A DNA stretch of 64,000 nucleotides from Eutypella sp. D-1 (Eukaryota; Ascomycota; Sordariomycetes; Xylariales; Diatrypaceae), in assembly GCA_023313575.1 (NCBI GenBank), contig JAJTTP010000010.1:1719324-1783323 (forward strand). The letters run 5' to 3'. How positions within the stretch are numbered: position 1 is the first letter of the stretch; every line of letters starts with the position of its first letter. The position numbers and the translations under genes are program-made. Shown here piece by piece: positions 33,809-44,779 of the stretch. The notes beneath the pieces are model-generated. The model saw nothing but the letters and a program-made list of their open reading frames with translations. It ran no database searches and was not told the origin of the DNA.

Positions 33809-36632
33809 ATGAGTAACCTCGAGAACGACCCCAATCAGGGGTCGGCCCGTGACGGTGACGAACCAGAGTCATCGGCGTCCGGTACGGTATCCTATCTTGT
33901 CAAGTTATTCCGCTCCACGAACTAACGTCGGCGACAGGCTTGGTCTCGACATTGGCCCCGGTGGCCTTGCTTGCACTCGTATACATCCTCATCTTCCTGG
34001 TTCTGCGGAGGAGTCAGAGACGCTTTTATGCGCCGAGAACCTATATTGGGAGTCTTAGAGAAAGGTCAGTAGACATTTGTATCGCTCACCACTAGGAGGG
34101 GCTCAGGAAGTTAACAGAACTTCGTTAGTGAACGGTCTCCACCGCTTCCAAATGGCCTTCTGAACTGGATAGGGACGTTCTGGAAACTCCCAGACATTCA
34201 CGCACTGCAGCACCAGTCGCTCGATGCCTACCTCTTCCTTCGTTTCTTGCGTATGCTGGTTGTCATTGCTTTTGTTGGGTGTTGCATCCTCTGGCCTATT
34301 TTGTTCCCGATCAACGCAACTGGTGGCGGTGGTCAAACGCAGTTGACTATCCTATCCTATTCCAATGTCGACTCCTCAAACGAGAAGAACCGCTTTTATG
34401 CCCACGCCTTGGCTGCTTGGGCATTTTATGGGTTCGTCTTATACTTGATTCTGCGGGAGTCGATATACTACATCAACTTACGACAGGCATTCCTTCTCTC
34501 GCCATTTTACGCCAATCGCATCTCGTCACGAACAGTGCTGTTCGTATCTGTCCCCGAATCGTACCTCGATGAGGCTCGCCTGCGCAAAGTATTTGGGGAC
34601 TCTGTCAAGAATGTCTGGATTACTGGGGCGACTGATAACATCGACGACCTCGTTAAGGAACGCGATAAGGTTGCCATGAAACTGGAGAAAGCCGAGGTGA
34701 AACTTCTGAAGCTTGCCAATGCCGAACGTCTCAAGGCGATTAAGAAAGGTGGTGCGGATGAGAGGGTCGAGGCGCCTGCGGATGCCGAGCCTGGAAGCCT
34801 AGCAGCTCGTTGGGTCCCTAGCAAGAAACGTCCCACTCACAAACTTGGTCCTTTGGGTCTTGTTGGAAAGAAGGTAGATACGATCGAGTGGTGCCGCACG
34901 GAACTGGAACGCCTCATCCCAGCGACTCAGAAGGCCCAGGACACCTACCGTACCGGATCGTACAAAAAGATACCAGCTGTTTTCGTCGAATTCGCGACCC
35001 AGGCCGATGCGGAGTCTGCTTACCAAGTTCTAGCTCACCACCAAGCCTTGCAGATGAGCCCTAAGTATATCGGCGTTACCCCCGGCGACGTCGTGTGGTC
35101 GGCTCTCAAGGTTACCTGGTGGCAACGGGTCCTTCTCAGGTTTGCCGTCATTGGTTTCATCACTGCGCTCATCATTTTCTGGGCCATACCGGTTGGCGTG
35201 GTCGGTATCATATCCAATGTCGACAAGCTCAAGACAGTGAGTTTCCTGACGTGGCTTGACAAGATCCCATCAGTGATCATGGGCGTTATCACCGGTCTTC
35301 TCTCCCCTCGGTGTTGATGTCGATTCTTATGTCCCTCGTACCCATCATTATGAGATGTAAGTCATGATACCCGTTGTAGACCTATCGTCCCTTTACTAAT
35401 ACAAGAAAATTAGTATGTGCGAAACTCGCCGGCGAGCCGTCCCTCTCGCGCGTGGAGCTGTTCACTCAGAATGCCTACTTCGCATTCCAGGTCATTCAGG
35501 TGTTTCTGATAACAACACTCACATCGTCGGCCTCCGCCGTCGTGAAGAAAATCGTCGATGATCCCTCAGGGGTTACGGATTTGCTGGCCCAGAACATCCC
35601 TAAGGCCTCGAACTTCTACATCTCATACTTCTTAGTTCAGGGTCTGCCAATCGCCACCGGAGTCCTCACCCAAGTTGTGGGTTTCTTCATCTTCACTTTT
35701 ATCTACAAGTTCCTGAGCGGCACTCCGCGTGCCATGTACCAGAAATGGGCCAATCTATCGGCCGTTTCGTGGGGGAGCGTGCTTCCGGTCTACACCAACA
35801 TCGCCGTCATCAGTAAGTAACATGCCTGTGGCAGCACCGACTCAGAAAGTTTTAACTGACTGCATTAGGTCTCGTGTACGCTGCCATTGCCCCCCTGGTA
35901 CTTGGATTCGCCTTCATCGGCCTTTCCTTGTTTTATATCGCTTGGAGATACAACATTTTCTTCGTCACGGACACGCACATTGATACTCGTGGACTGATCT
36001 ATCCCCGGGCACTGAAACACCTCTTCGCGGGTATCTACATCGCCGAAGTGTGCATGGTCGGTCTCTTCGCCGCAACCGTCGCGATTGGACCGATGGTGCT
36101 TATGATTGCATTCCTGATCTTCACCATACTCTTCAACATCTCGCTGAACAGCGCCATCGACCCCCTGTTGTACAACCTCCCTAGAACTCTGGCCACTGAG
36201 GAGGAGAGCCTGCGCCAGCAGGCGTCGCCGGAGGACTTCCAGAAGAACGGCGAGAAGGTATCATCGTCCTCGGAGGCGGTCCGGGGACCGGGAGGAAAGG
36301 AGCCGGGGATGATCTCGAAGTTCTTCAAACCGTGGGAGCACTGCGACTTCGCTTCGCTGCGACGGCTGGTGCCGCACGATGCGGTGGATGTGCACAACTT
36401 GTACACGGCTGAGGTGGAGCGGGACGCATACTTCCCGCCGTCAGTGGCTAGCGCGACGCCGCTGCTCTGGATCCCCGAGGACTCCATGGGTATCTCGAAG
36501 CAGGAGGTCCGCGACTCCGGCAAGGTCATCCCCATCACGGATGAGGGCTGCGTCCTCGACGACAAGAACAAGCTCGTCTGGGACGTCGAGTCCGTACGCC
36601 CGCCCCTCTGGGAGGAGAAGATCTATTATTAA
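33809..36632 (+). CDS. Csc1/DUF221 (TMEM63/OSCA-type) membrane channel protein, frameshifted
   Basis: Exons 33809-33881, 33938-34064, 34129-35356, 35414-35812, 35869-36632, with branch-like ACTAAC, GTTAAC, TACTAAT and TTAACTGAC before acceptors. Homologues are osmosensitive calcium-permeable channels of the plasma membrane or endomembranes. Seen in order: an N-terminal helix (LVSTLAPVALLALVYILIFL), RRFYAPRTYIGSLRE, SLDAYLFLRFLRMLVVIAFV, a cytoplasmic domain with EWCRTEL and AVFVEFATQADAESAYQ, then a 7-helix core with PLVLGFAFIGLSLFYIAWRY and HIDTRGLIYPRALKHLFAGIY. Within exon 3 the reading frame breaks at the (TC)3 run 35299-35304: the family motif GLLP-S-V would need one TC less. As written, translation stops at 35317 after 462 aa; without the extra TC all five exons give 862 aa, the normal family length. 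Either an allele with a disabled gene or a base-calling error. Confidence 0.85.
35299..35304 (+). other. Frameshifting (TC)3 run in the Csc1-like gene
   Basis: The phase of exon 3 (34129-35356) conflicts with its flanking exons by exactly 2 nt. Protein similarity on both sides continues (ITGLL before, SILMSLVPIIMR after), so the 2-nt excess lies in this TC run. No GT-AG pair nearby would remove it in the correct phase. Confidence 0.85.
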
Positions 36633-38615
36633 TCCCCGACGTCTGCAACCGAGGAGGAGGGTCGCTGGGCCCTCCCTGTCTGTCATTTTTATTCTTCACA
36701 GCTAATGTAGCACATCCGTTTAGCTACTCTATAAGCTCTTGGGGGGGGGCTATGGACTTTTATTTTCACAATTTTTCTTGGTCACGGTATGGAAAGTATA
36801 TTGGCAGCGAGGTGGTGGGGGAGATATGAGGATATGACGGACAAGAAAAGAAAAATTAAATTGCAAACCCGCGCCCGAGTAGTGGATGGATGGATGGATG
36901 GATGGGATGGGCTCGGGCTGGTTTTTTTGACGGATCGATCTGATGGGGTGCGGCGTTGTTATACCCCCTCCCCTTATTATACCCAATTTTGGCGAAGCGT
37001 ACCCCTTTTTTCTCTCTATCTCAAATGTCCTCCTATATTTGCCTTGGCCTTCGAAGAAGAAAAAAAAAACAATGTTTCGATCAGCTAGAAAGGACTAGGT
37101 TTACTTAATGAATGATATCTTTTATTTTATTTTATTTCATTGCATTTTATTTTTTTGGCCTTCGTATCTAGTGTGTGGATTGGTGATCGTAAGAGGCAAG
37201 ATGGGTTTGTTCCCTCTGATAGCAATACACAGTGCTGTAGATACGCCAGTCTTTACTATGTCAATGCAACTATTTACCAAATCGAAAAGTAATGTATCTA
37301 CTTATCTACTCCTACGTACTTGCCCTGTCAGTTAGGTGAAGACTATTATGTTATCTTCATATACTACACTTCTGTGAACTTCCGCTCGGATACATCGTAT
37401 GCGGCCTTGGAATATTGGGTAGAGGTGACGCTCCTTTTGAAAAACAATCTTCTTTTAGGAATAGAGATGGACGAATGAAGCCTAAGGTGAGCCCGGAGGT
37501 AACCCGCACCAACGCAAACAGCTGACCAATATTGGTATCGCAGCTGGCACCGCTCTGGCACCTTTCATATGTATGTACAAAGTAGCTTTTTTTTTTTTTT
37601 TAAAAAGGCCTTGGCAAACCCTGGGTCTTTGGGGTTGAGTGGATGTGGCAGGGACCAGTTCGTCTTATCTGGCGAATGGCCTGGCTCGCTGGGAGGTCTG
37701 GTGACGTGACCGAACCAAGCCTGAACCAACCAAGATCGGCGGGACCTGAAGCACATGCCACTTCGCCCCCCCCTCCCGCCAGCTCCCAGCCCCAGCCCCA
37801 GCCTAACTAATGTAATGTACTTACAGTAGGTATGTCGGGGATGTAGTTATGTACCGGTAACTATAACATAATACCTAACCACTGCGGGAATCACTGACTG
37901 ACAACAATAATCAATGACCACAACAATCAAACCAACCTATTAGACTCAAGTACTCCTCCAGCTCTTCTCTAACTTGCAATCAACCAACCAACCGAATCGT
38001 ATCGTTGTTGTTGCAACATCTCGGACCGTATTCTTTCGCTCAGGAAGCTTCAGAATACAATTACCGTTGGATTGATTGCATTGCCTAGGTCATCTTCCCC
38101 CTTGGCTTTGCATCTCCGACAACGGTTAAACCTACCTTCCCTTGGTGTTAATCGCCAGCTCTCTCTCTCTCTCTCTCTCTCATATCCTCAATATCGTCAT
38201 CATCATCGTCATCGTCATAAACATCATCGATATCGACCGACCGACCAGCCCCCTGCCTCCTCTTGACTTAATTTGACGTTTCACCTACGTTACGTCGTCG
38301 CGCTACGAGTACTGATCGATCACTGATCACTCCCGTCTCTCTTAACGCCATCATCTCATCTCACCTTTGTCACCGCCGTTTTACAAACAGCCCGTCGTAC
38401 GTACACGCACCAACCACCGCATCCACAAAACCGATCATCTTGTTTTTTCCCCTTCGAACGACACAACACCACACCTTTTCCCTAATTATTCGTCTATTTC
38501 CATTGAGCCAAGAAGGCCTCAAAACTAACTAACCGGCGAAAGAAGCAGCAACAGCAGGGGCAACATCTTTTCCCATCCCTATTTCTACCTATCTTAACCC
38601 CCTCCGATCCTCACA
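36633..38615. other. Intergenic region and long 5' leader of the NPC2-like gene
   Basis: About 2 kb without a gene. It has a (GGAT)n run at about 36887-36906, a poly-T run at about 37588-37601, a (CT)n run at 38159-38181 and a CATCATCATCGTCATC tract near 38195. The last 500 bp are pyrimidine/CA-rich, typical of a long leader ahead of a highly expressed fungal gene. Confidence 0.5.
38159..38181 (+). repeat. (CT)n repeat in the leader of the NPC2-like gene
   Basis: About eleven CT units, followed by CATCATC-type repeats; lies 435 bp before the start codon. Confidence 0.8.
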
Positions 38616-39399
38616 ATGAAACTCTCCGCCACAGCGTGCGTAGCGGCCCTGTCCGCCAGCGTCGTCTCCGCCAGCATCCCCTGGTTTGGCAATCAGGACG
38701 CCATCGGCCCCAACGACGCCGCCAAGGTCCCCGGCGATAACCCCCTCGAGTTCTGCGATACCGACCACAGCAAGGACATCGTCCATATCGAGAAGGTCGA
38801 CCTGCTACCGAATCCTCCTGAGGCGTACGTTCTTCCTATCTTCTTCTTTTTTTTCTTTTTTCTCCCTCTCCTCGCTCTTTAGGTTCAGCTCCGGCCGGCC
38901 TTTGAGATGACGGTGGACGTTTCGTCGAAATAGGGAATATAGACGCAATATTCGACTAACAGAATCCGTGTGTGTATACAGGGGCGCCAATCTCGTTATC
39001 CACGCGACGGGCACCGTCTTCGAGACGATCGAGGAGGGCGCCTACGTCAACCTTGTTGTTAAGTACGGCTTGATCCGCCTCGTCAACACCAAGGCGGACC
39101 TCTGCGAGCAGGTCGGCAACGTCGACCTCGAGTGCCCCATCAAGAAGGGCGTCCTCTCCATCACGAAGACCGTCGAGATTCCCAAGGAGGTGCCGCCTGT
39201 GAGTCAAACCCAATGCATTGCCGTTTTCTTTTTACTTTTACTTTTATGTGGAGAACTAACGATGATGGGATCGTACTAGGGAACGTACAACGTCAACGCC
39301 GACGTCGTCAACGCCGATGGCACGCCCATCACCTGCCTCCAGGCCACCGTCAAGTTCGGCGGCGACAAGAAGAAGTCCTCCGTCATGGGCGATCTATAG
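38616..39399 (+). CDS. NPC2: ML-domain lipid transfer protein (NPC2-like, PG/PI transfer protein)
   Basis: Exons 38616-38824, 38982-39198, 39280-39399, joined in phases 2 and 0, give 181 aa. Donors are GTACGT and GTGAGT; acceptors TATACAG and TACTAG, with CTAAC branch sites in both introns. A cleavable signal peptide (MKLSATACVAALSASVVSAS) is followed by an MD-2-related lipid-recognition (ML) beta-sandwich. Visible conserved parts are NPLEFCDTD, KVDLLPNPPEAGANLVI, the Cys pair DLCEQVG and DLECPIKKG, and ITCLQATVKF near the end. Fungal homologues are annotated as phosphatidylglycerol/phosphatidylinositol transfer protein or Npc2 and act in the vacuole lumen, handing sterols to Npc1. Length agrees with the family (about 170-180 aa). 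Convergent with the V-ATPase subunit gene. Confidence 0.93.
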
Positions 39400-40864
39400 A
39401 TAATAGCGCTTGCTTTTTCCCTTCCCGGATAGATTGGTTCCAAGAGTTTTCTCTCTCTCAAACCCGCCGCTCTCGCCTGATCCGATGATCTCGCACTATG
39501 TACCTTTTTTCTTCTTCTTTTTCCCCGTGTTTTGGAGCGCGCGAGCAAAGTATGCAAAGAAGCAAGCAGGCAGGCAAGCAGACGAGCAGGGTCTGGCGCT
39601 GAACAAACGCGGCGTCAAGAGGATAATAATGATGGGATGGATTAGCTGTTGGAAGAGAGAGATTTCGATTTGATGGATGGATGGATGGATGGATATGCAG
39701 CATATTCCCTACTTTCAAGCAAGACAAGACTCGAGAACACACCCAAACCCTTTCCTCATCCCCCCACCCCCTCTCCCCTTTTGGGGGGTTTCCGATTTGT
39801 GGTCCCCCCTCCCCGTTACCCCTATTCATCTCGGTTCGTGGCGTACTTATTGAGAGTTGTTCTTCCGTTTTCCTTCTCTCCCCCTCCCCTTCTCGGGCGG
39901 TTTCGAGAAAGACTTTTGTTTGTTCGGTTCGGTTTCGCATTCGATAGCAAGCAGTACATACATAAACGCAGCATTCATCATCATCCGTCGTCATTGTCAT
40001 GATCATCATCATATGTCATTATTGCTATTTTTGATCTGAGTTGTAACACAGTGACACACCACACATACGACCCCATAAATGGAAATTTGGCAACCGTCGT
40101 TCTTCCACTTGTTGGTGAGGGGGGCGCTTTGAGGTAGGGAAGGTTATCGGGTGGGGGGGGGGGAAGGGATGTAAAATGAAATGGAACAAAAACGGGATGA
40201 TTGATTAACCAACGCCTCCTTGCCTTCGCCACCCCTGAGCCGACTTCTTCGAAACTTTCTCTGGCTATGATAATGTATGTATGTATGTATGGCCCGGGCT
40301 TGACTGCTACTTCTATGTATACTTGGGAAAGGTAACCAACCCATCGACTTCGCTCTCGTTGACAATGACGATACTGTGCCACGTACGTAGATGTGGTGGC
40401 GAGATGGGACTATGGGTTACATATAGCATGCCGTAGTAGCAGAGCAGATTCTAGGTCTTAATAAGAGTCTTGGTATACTTATGTGATGTGATATGATGTT
40501 GTCTGTATATTGTACGTATATTTTCTTTTTGCAATGTCATGTTATTTCTTTATTATGCCCCATTGCACCGACGTGTAAAAACGCAACAGAACGTAAACGT
40601 GATGGGAGGGAGGGACTCAAAACGGGGTTCCCATCCCCTCTCTCGAATCTTGCAAGAACTACCGTTTGAACCGTTTTAAAACCGAATCCAGGAGGGGTTT
40701 CCCCCCTGTGTGAAGTAGGTAGGTAGGTAGGTAGGTAGTATTCCACGATACGCACGACGCGAGGTTTACCGCGAGCGTCAAACATCCTCCTCGCCCCCCG
40801 CACGCTCCCCCCACCCCCTTTCTTATACACACACACATCTACTCGTCTCCTACTCCTACTCCTC
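39400..40864. other. Convergent intergenic region, NPC2-like / VMA7 genes
   Basis: 3' flanks of two convergent genes. It holds simple repeats: (ATGG)n near 39673-39694, CATCATCATCATATG near 40001, (TATG)n at about 40272-40291 and (TAGG)n at about 40717-40739. The open frames on both strands here are low complexity and not credible. Confidence 0.5.
40717..40739. repeat. (TAGG)n tetranucleotide repeat
   Basis: Five to six TAGG units between the NPC2-like and VMA7 3' ends. Confidence 0.75.
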
Positions 40865-41639
40865 TTACTCCCCGAACAGACGCCGCACCCGGCGCAGCAC
40901 GCTGTCCTTCTCCGGGTCGTAGGGGTGGTCCTTGCTCGGGATCTCGAGGACGGTCGGGAACGCGGCCGTGTACGTGTCGATGCGGTGGCGGATGCGCTCG
41001 GCGACCTGCCCCCGTTGTATTCCATCTGTGTTTTAGTATTTTTGCGGAAAGCGCGGGGTGAGATATGGAAAGAGGGGGGAGGGTTGAAGTTTGGGAGGAG
41101 GGAAGGGAAAACCCACGTGTTGGTTGATCAGCACGATCCCGATGTCCTTGCGCTCGGTGGTGAAGCGCTCGAAGGCGGCCTCGATGGACGCCGTGTCCGT
41201 CTTGCCGTCTACCACGAGGAAGTTCTTCTGCGAGTCCGGCGGGTTCGTGACGTGCTGTTTCTCTCCTTCCCAGTCAGTATAACTGCATGAGGGAGGGGGG
41301 GGGGGCTGGCGGGATCTTTTTTTTTGGGGGGGGGGGGGGATGTGGAGAGTTTTTCTTACACCGATGCCTGCGAGCAGTAGACCCGTTACTGAGTCCTGGG
41401 AAGAGGGTGAGACATTATGCGGTTAGCTACGCCTTTAACTTGAGTTGAGTTGAGTTGGCTATGGCTATTGTTCGGGGAAGAGGAATGTTATCGGTTCGGC
41501 TTGATATGAGACAAGATAGGATGGATGGATGCGGTGCGGTGTGGTGTGGTGTGCGGCGGCGTGCTGTGTGCCCGGGCATTACCTCGTCCCCGATGACGGC
41601 TAGGAATTGCCTGTCCTTGTAATCTGCCTGCGAGGCCAT
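40865..41639 (-). CDS. VMA7: V-type proton ATPase subunit F (Vma7)
   Basis: Four exons on the minus strand: 41583-41639, 41360-41395, 41117-41254, 40865-41005, all joined at phase 0, giving 123 aa (yeast Vma7 is of similar size). The protein reads [19 protein letters not shown] / [12 protein letters not shown] / [16 protein letters not shown] through GIVLINQH / [20 protein letters not shown] and [20 protein letters not shown], ending FGE. These blocks are diagnostic of subunit F, which sits in the central stalk of V1 and couples ATP hydrolysis to proton pumping into vacuoles. The second exon is only 36 nt, flanked by introns of 187 and 105 nt. A (GGAC)6 repeat lies three bases before the ATG on the coding strand. 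Divergent from NUR1 with 1 kb between. Confidence 0.95.
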
Positions 41640-42660
41640 GGTGTCCGTCCGTCCGTCCGTCCGTCCGCGTCCGGGAGCTTTTTAAGACTTGCGATCGGAT
41701 CGCAGGGATGCGGTGAGTTTGGTGGTAGTGATGGTGGTGGTGGTGGTAGATATGTATGGTATGTCGGTCGGATGCGGAGAGGGTAGGGGAGCGAGAAGGA
41801 GGTTTTCGTCTCGGTGGTTCCGGCTGAAAGGGAAAGGGGCGTTGGTATGGTATGATATGTGTCGGGTTCAAGTCCACGTTGTTGAAGTTGAATGCAGGGA
41901 AAAGCAATGTAAGTAACTAAGTGGAAGATGATGTAGGTAGCTTGCCAGTTTACTTGCCCCCGTTTACTTTCCCCCCGTAACTTGGCCTGTCCCGTTAGGT
42001 AACCAGTACATAGTTAACTTGCTGAACCCCGCCGTTCCTTAGGCATACCAGCCCAAGAAGTTAAACCCTGCCTAATCCGGATAGCTTCAGGAATTTAATT
42101 GGGCCTTTCTTCACAGGCTAATTGTGGGTACCTTCAGTTAGTACCTACTGATGGCTCCACAGGTAGCAGCAGCAATTCGCGTCTCTGAGAAGAGAAGAGA
42201 GCCTTAGGAGAGAGCTACCGTACCGTACCGGGCTAAACAACAATTTTGATTATTATTATTTTTTTACCCTATTCTCTCCATCATTCACACCGGCTTATCC
42301 TCCTTCTCTCTCTCTCTCTCTGGCCTTGAGGAGCGGGATAGAATTCTAGAACGCTAGAACAGATCATTTCCGTCATCTTCGTCTTTGTTGTCGGTTTGTT
42401 TTTGCTTTTGTTTCTTTTTTTGCCACTCGTTTACTGAGGCGCATGCACATGTAAGGCCGCCATCGCCATCATCGCCATCATCGTCATCGTCGTCATCGTC
42501 GCCCATCACCCAGACACAACGGCGCGCGCGCGCGTCGGCGCTGAATCATTCTCACTCGCGAGACCTTCATCAACTTAATATTAATACCGACCGATAAACT
42601 GATAACCTGAAACAAAGAGAGAAGACGAAAAGGAAAAAAAAAAGAAAAAAAAGAGCAAAC
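41640..42660. other. Divergent promoter region shared by VMA7 and NUR1
   Basis: About 1 kb separates the two start codons. It contains a GGTGGTGGTGGT run near 41735, a (CT)9-like run near 42306-42323, CATCGTCATCGTCGTCATCG near 42480, and an A/G-rich leader (about 42612-42660) directly before the NUR1 ATG. No gene fits in it. Confidence 0.55.
41642..41667 (+). repeat. (GTCC)n tetranucleotide repeat in the VMA7 5' leader
   Basis: Six consecutive GTCC units on the plus strand, read as GGAC repeats in the VMA7 transcript, end directly before the start codon context. Confidence 0.85.
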
Positions 42661-44217
42661 ATGCCTCGGCTCGTGCGGCGAAAGCCCTTCGCCGATCGCG
42701 TCAAGGCCATGCTCAACCCTATGGATTTCCTATTATGGTTATCCGAGGAGATCGAGACGCGCGACTGGGATTCCAAGCTCGTCGGCACCCAGCTCGGCCT
42801 CGTCATGAACTTCGCCTTCCTGCTCGCCAGGGCGAATAGTGGTCGCTCTCGCGCTAGGGACCCTGTATTCGACGACGGCGGCACTTCTAGCTTCTTCAGC
42901 TTCTTCGTGAGTTGTGACGGTTCCTGGTTGTCTTGATTCTAGAATGGTAAGTGCTAATGATTCTGTCGCGTATTCTAGGTTAGCTCGCTGGTATGGTTTC
43001 TCATCGCCTCTTCCGTCGCCAACGCATTCTACGCCATCAACCGATCCCGGAAATACCGCCTCTTCGAAGCCGACGTCGAGCGCCATCCCGACACCCCCTC
43101 CGCGCGCAGGGTGCGCGTCCAGTCATCGCCCGCCTCTTCATCCCCCATGCGCATACTGACCGACTTGATGAGCAGCGAGAGCGCCGAGTCGAGGGCGCAC
43201 CCGGATAAGACCCGGGACGTCTGGGAGATCGCCGTCTGGGACCCTCTGCCCATCTGCCTGCAGATGTTCTGCCTCTTCAGCCCCGGCCACGTCCTCGTCC
43301 ACATGATGTTCCTGCCCCTGGAGATTAGAGATCCGAGACCCAGCGTCACCGTCTTCAACTGTCTCGTGCTGCAGGTCATCCTGTCCGTCCAGATGCTCCT
43401 GCTGCAGACCCGGTTCTCCCAGCAGAACAAGGACACCGCCATCATCCAGAAGGAGGTCATGCACGAATACGACACCAAGTTCGTCCATCCCCGCCTCTAT
43501 CCCACCGTCCGGGACGCCTCCACCCAGCTGTCCGATCACGACGCCGCCGTCGAGGTCGGCACCCCGACTGTGCAGCTCCGCAGGGGCTTCCAGACACGCC
43601 CCAACCTCAACTACGTCAAGCATATCGACCCCGAGGGTTTCAGCACCCCCCCGCGCCAGAAAGCCTCCTACGACCCGATCATCACGCCACATGCGCGCCG
43701 CCCTACTACCACGCGGCCCGAAGCTCTGCGGAGCAGTCTAGGCGATGCCAACGTGATCACGCGGAGAAGCACGCCGGGTCTCCCTACGCCGATGAACCCG
43801 TCCCAGTCCCGACCAGCGACGTCATCCATCGCCACCTCCACCTCCACCTCCACCTCGACGGGCACCTCTACGGGTGCCAATATGGGAGCCAACCCGGGCG
43901 CCGCCGCCCCCAATACGGCGGCCAGCGGCGCGTACCTGGGCATATACAACCACCCGAAATCCCCGCTGAAGAAGGCCGCGCCGAACCTCGGCGACCTCGG
44001 CTTCCGGTCCCCGCGCAACAACAGCGAGATGGCCCAGCTCGAGCAGTACGAGGCCTACCGGAAACGAGAGGGCAGCGCGAGCCCCCTAAAGGGCGCTGCG
44101 CGGAAGAGCGCGGGAACCACCGCCAATGCGGCGCCGGCCCCCGTCCCCATCGCCTGGGATAGACCGCAGCCCCGGTCTTACGAGCGGTATCCTTCCATGT
44201 GGGGCGGCGGACGGTAA
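42661..44217 (+). CDS. NUR1: Nuclear rim protein 1 (Nur1)
   Basis: Exons 42661-42906 and 42979-44217 (phase 0 junction, donor GTGAGT, acceptor TTCTAG) give 494 aa. The N-terminus MPRLVRRKPFADRVKAMLNP, followed by DFLLWLSEEIETRDWD and GLVMNFAFLLARANSG, is the hallmark of the Nur1/Mug154 family (DUF2418). Nur1 is an inner nuclear membrane protein that, with Heh1/Lem2, tethers rDNA and silent chromatin to the nuclear periphery. Four hydrophobic helices are seen: in exon 1, across the splice junction (FFSFFVSSLVWFLIASSVA), LPICLQMFCLFSPGHVLVHM, and VLQVILSVQMLLLQ. The C-terminal half is Pro/Ser/Thr-rich and basic, with STSTSTSTGTSTG low complexity and two short LKKAAPNLGDLGFRSPRNN-type motifs; it is nucleoplasmic in the family model. 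Confidence 0.93.
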
Positions 44218-44748
44218 ACTGAGGAGGATGAGAGAGAGTTAAGGGTTTTTTTTCTATTAAAATGAAGAAAAGCGGAGGGGAGGGGAGGAAGAGAACGGGG
44301 TTTAAGAAAGGAGGGGGAGGAGCGCAACGAACGAACGAACGAGGGCAAAGTGAGTTTTTGTCCTTTTTACGGCCTTCGCGGGCGGCTCTCCCCCCCAACC
44401 CCCCCTATTGCGCCTGTTCAATATTTTATCACGTGTTTTTTATCATCTATTTTTTTTCTCTGCGGGAACAAGGCACAAACAATATCGGGGTCAAGATCGA
44501 TGCGCGCAAGGCAGTAGGGTAGGGTGGCTTTTTTTTCTGTTTTTTGGGGGGGTTTTTTGCTTTACATACGCGCGCATAAATGGTAAGAGGGGGGGAGGGG
44601 GCCACCGGAGACTGGAAACTTTGTATTGCGTTGTCGTTTTTTTTGGTTTTGTTTGGTACTACATCATGCGAGCGGCGTTTCTTCTCTCTTTCTTGTATCT
44701 TGTATGAAAATACCCCCCCCCCCCCCCCCAACCTGCATAGGATGATGC

Positions 44749-44779
<31 letters not shown>

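Noticed and set aside
35240..35279. GTGAGT...ATCAG segment considered as an intron that could cure the Csc1-like frameshift
   Set aside because: It is only 39 nt, a multiple of three, so removal would not change frame, and it encodes conserved family sequence (SFLTWLDKIPS).
39458..40012. 184-codon minus-strand frame starting with Met/Asp low complexity
   Set aside because: Built from CAT/ATG simple repeats and 3' flank DNA; residues are repetitive and have no domain.
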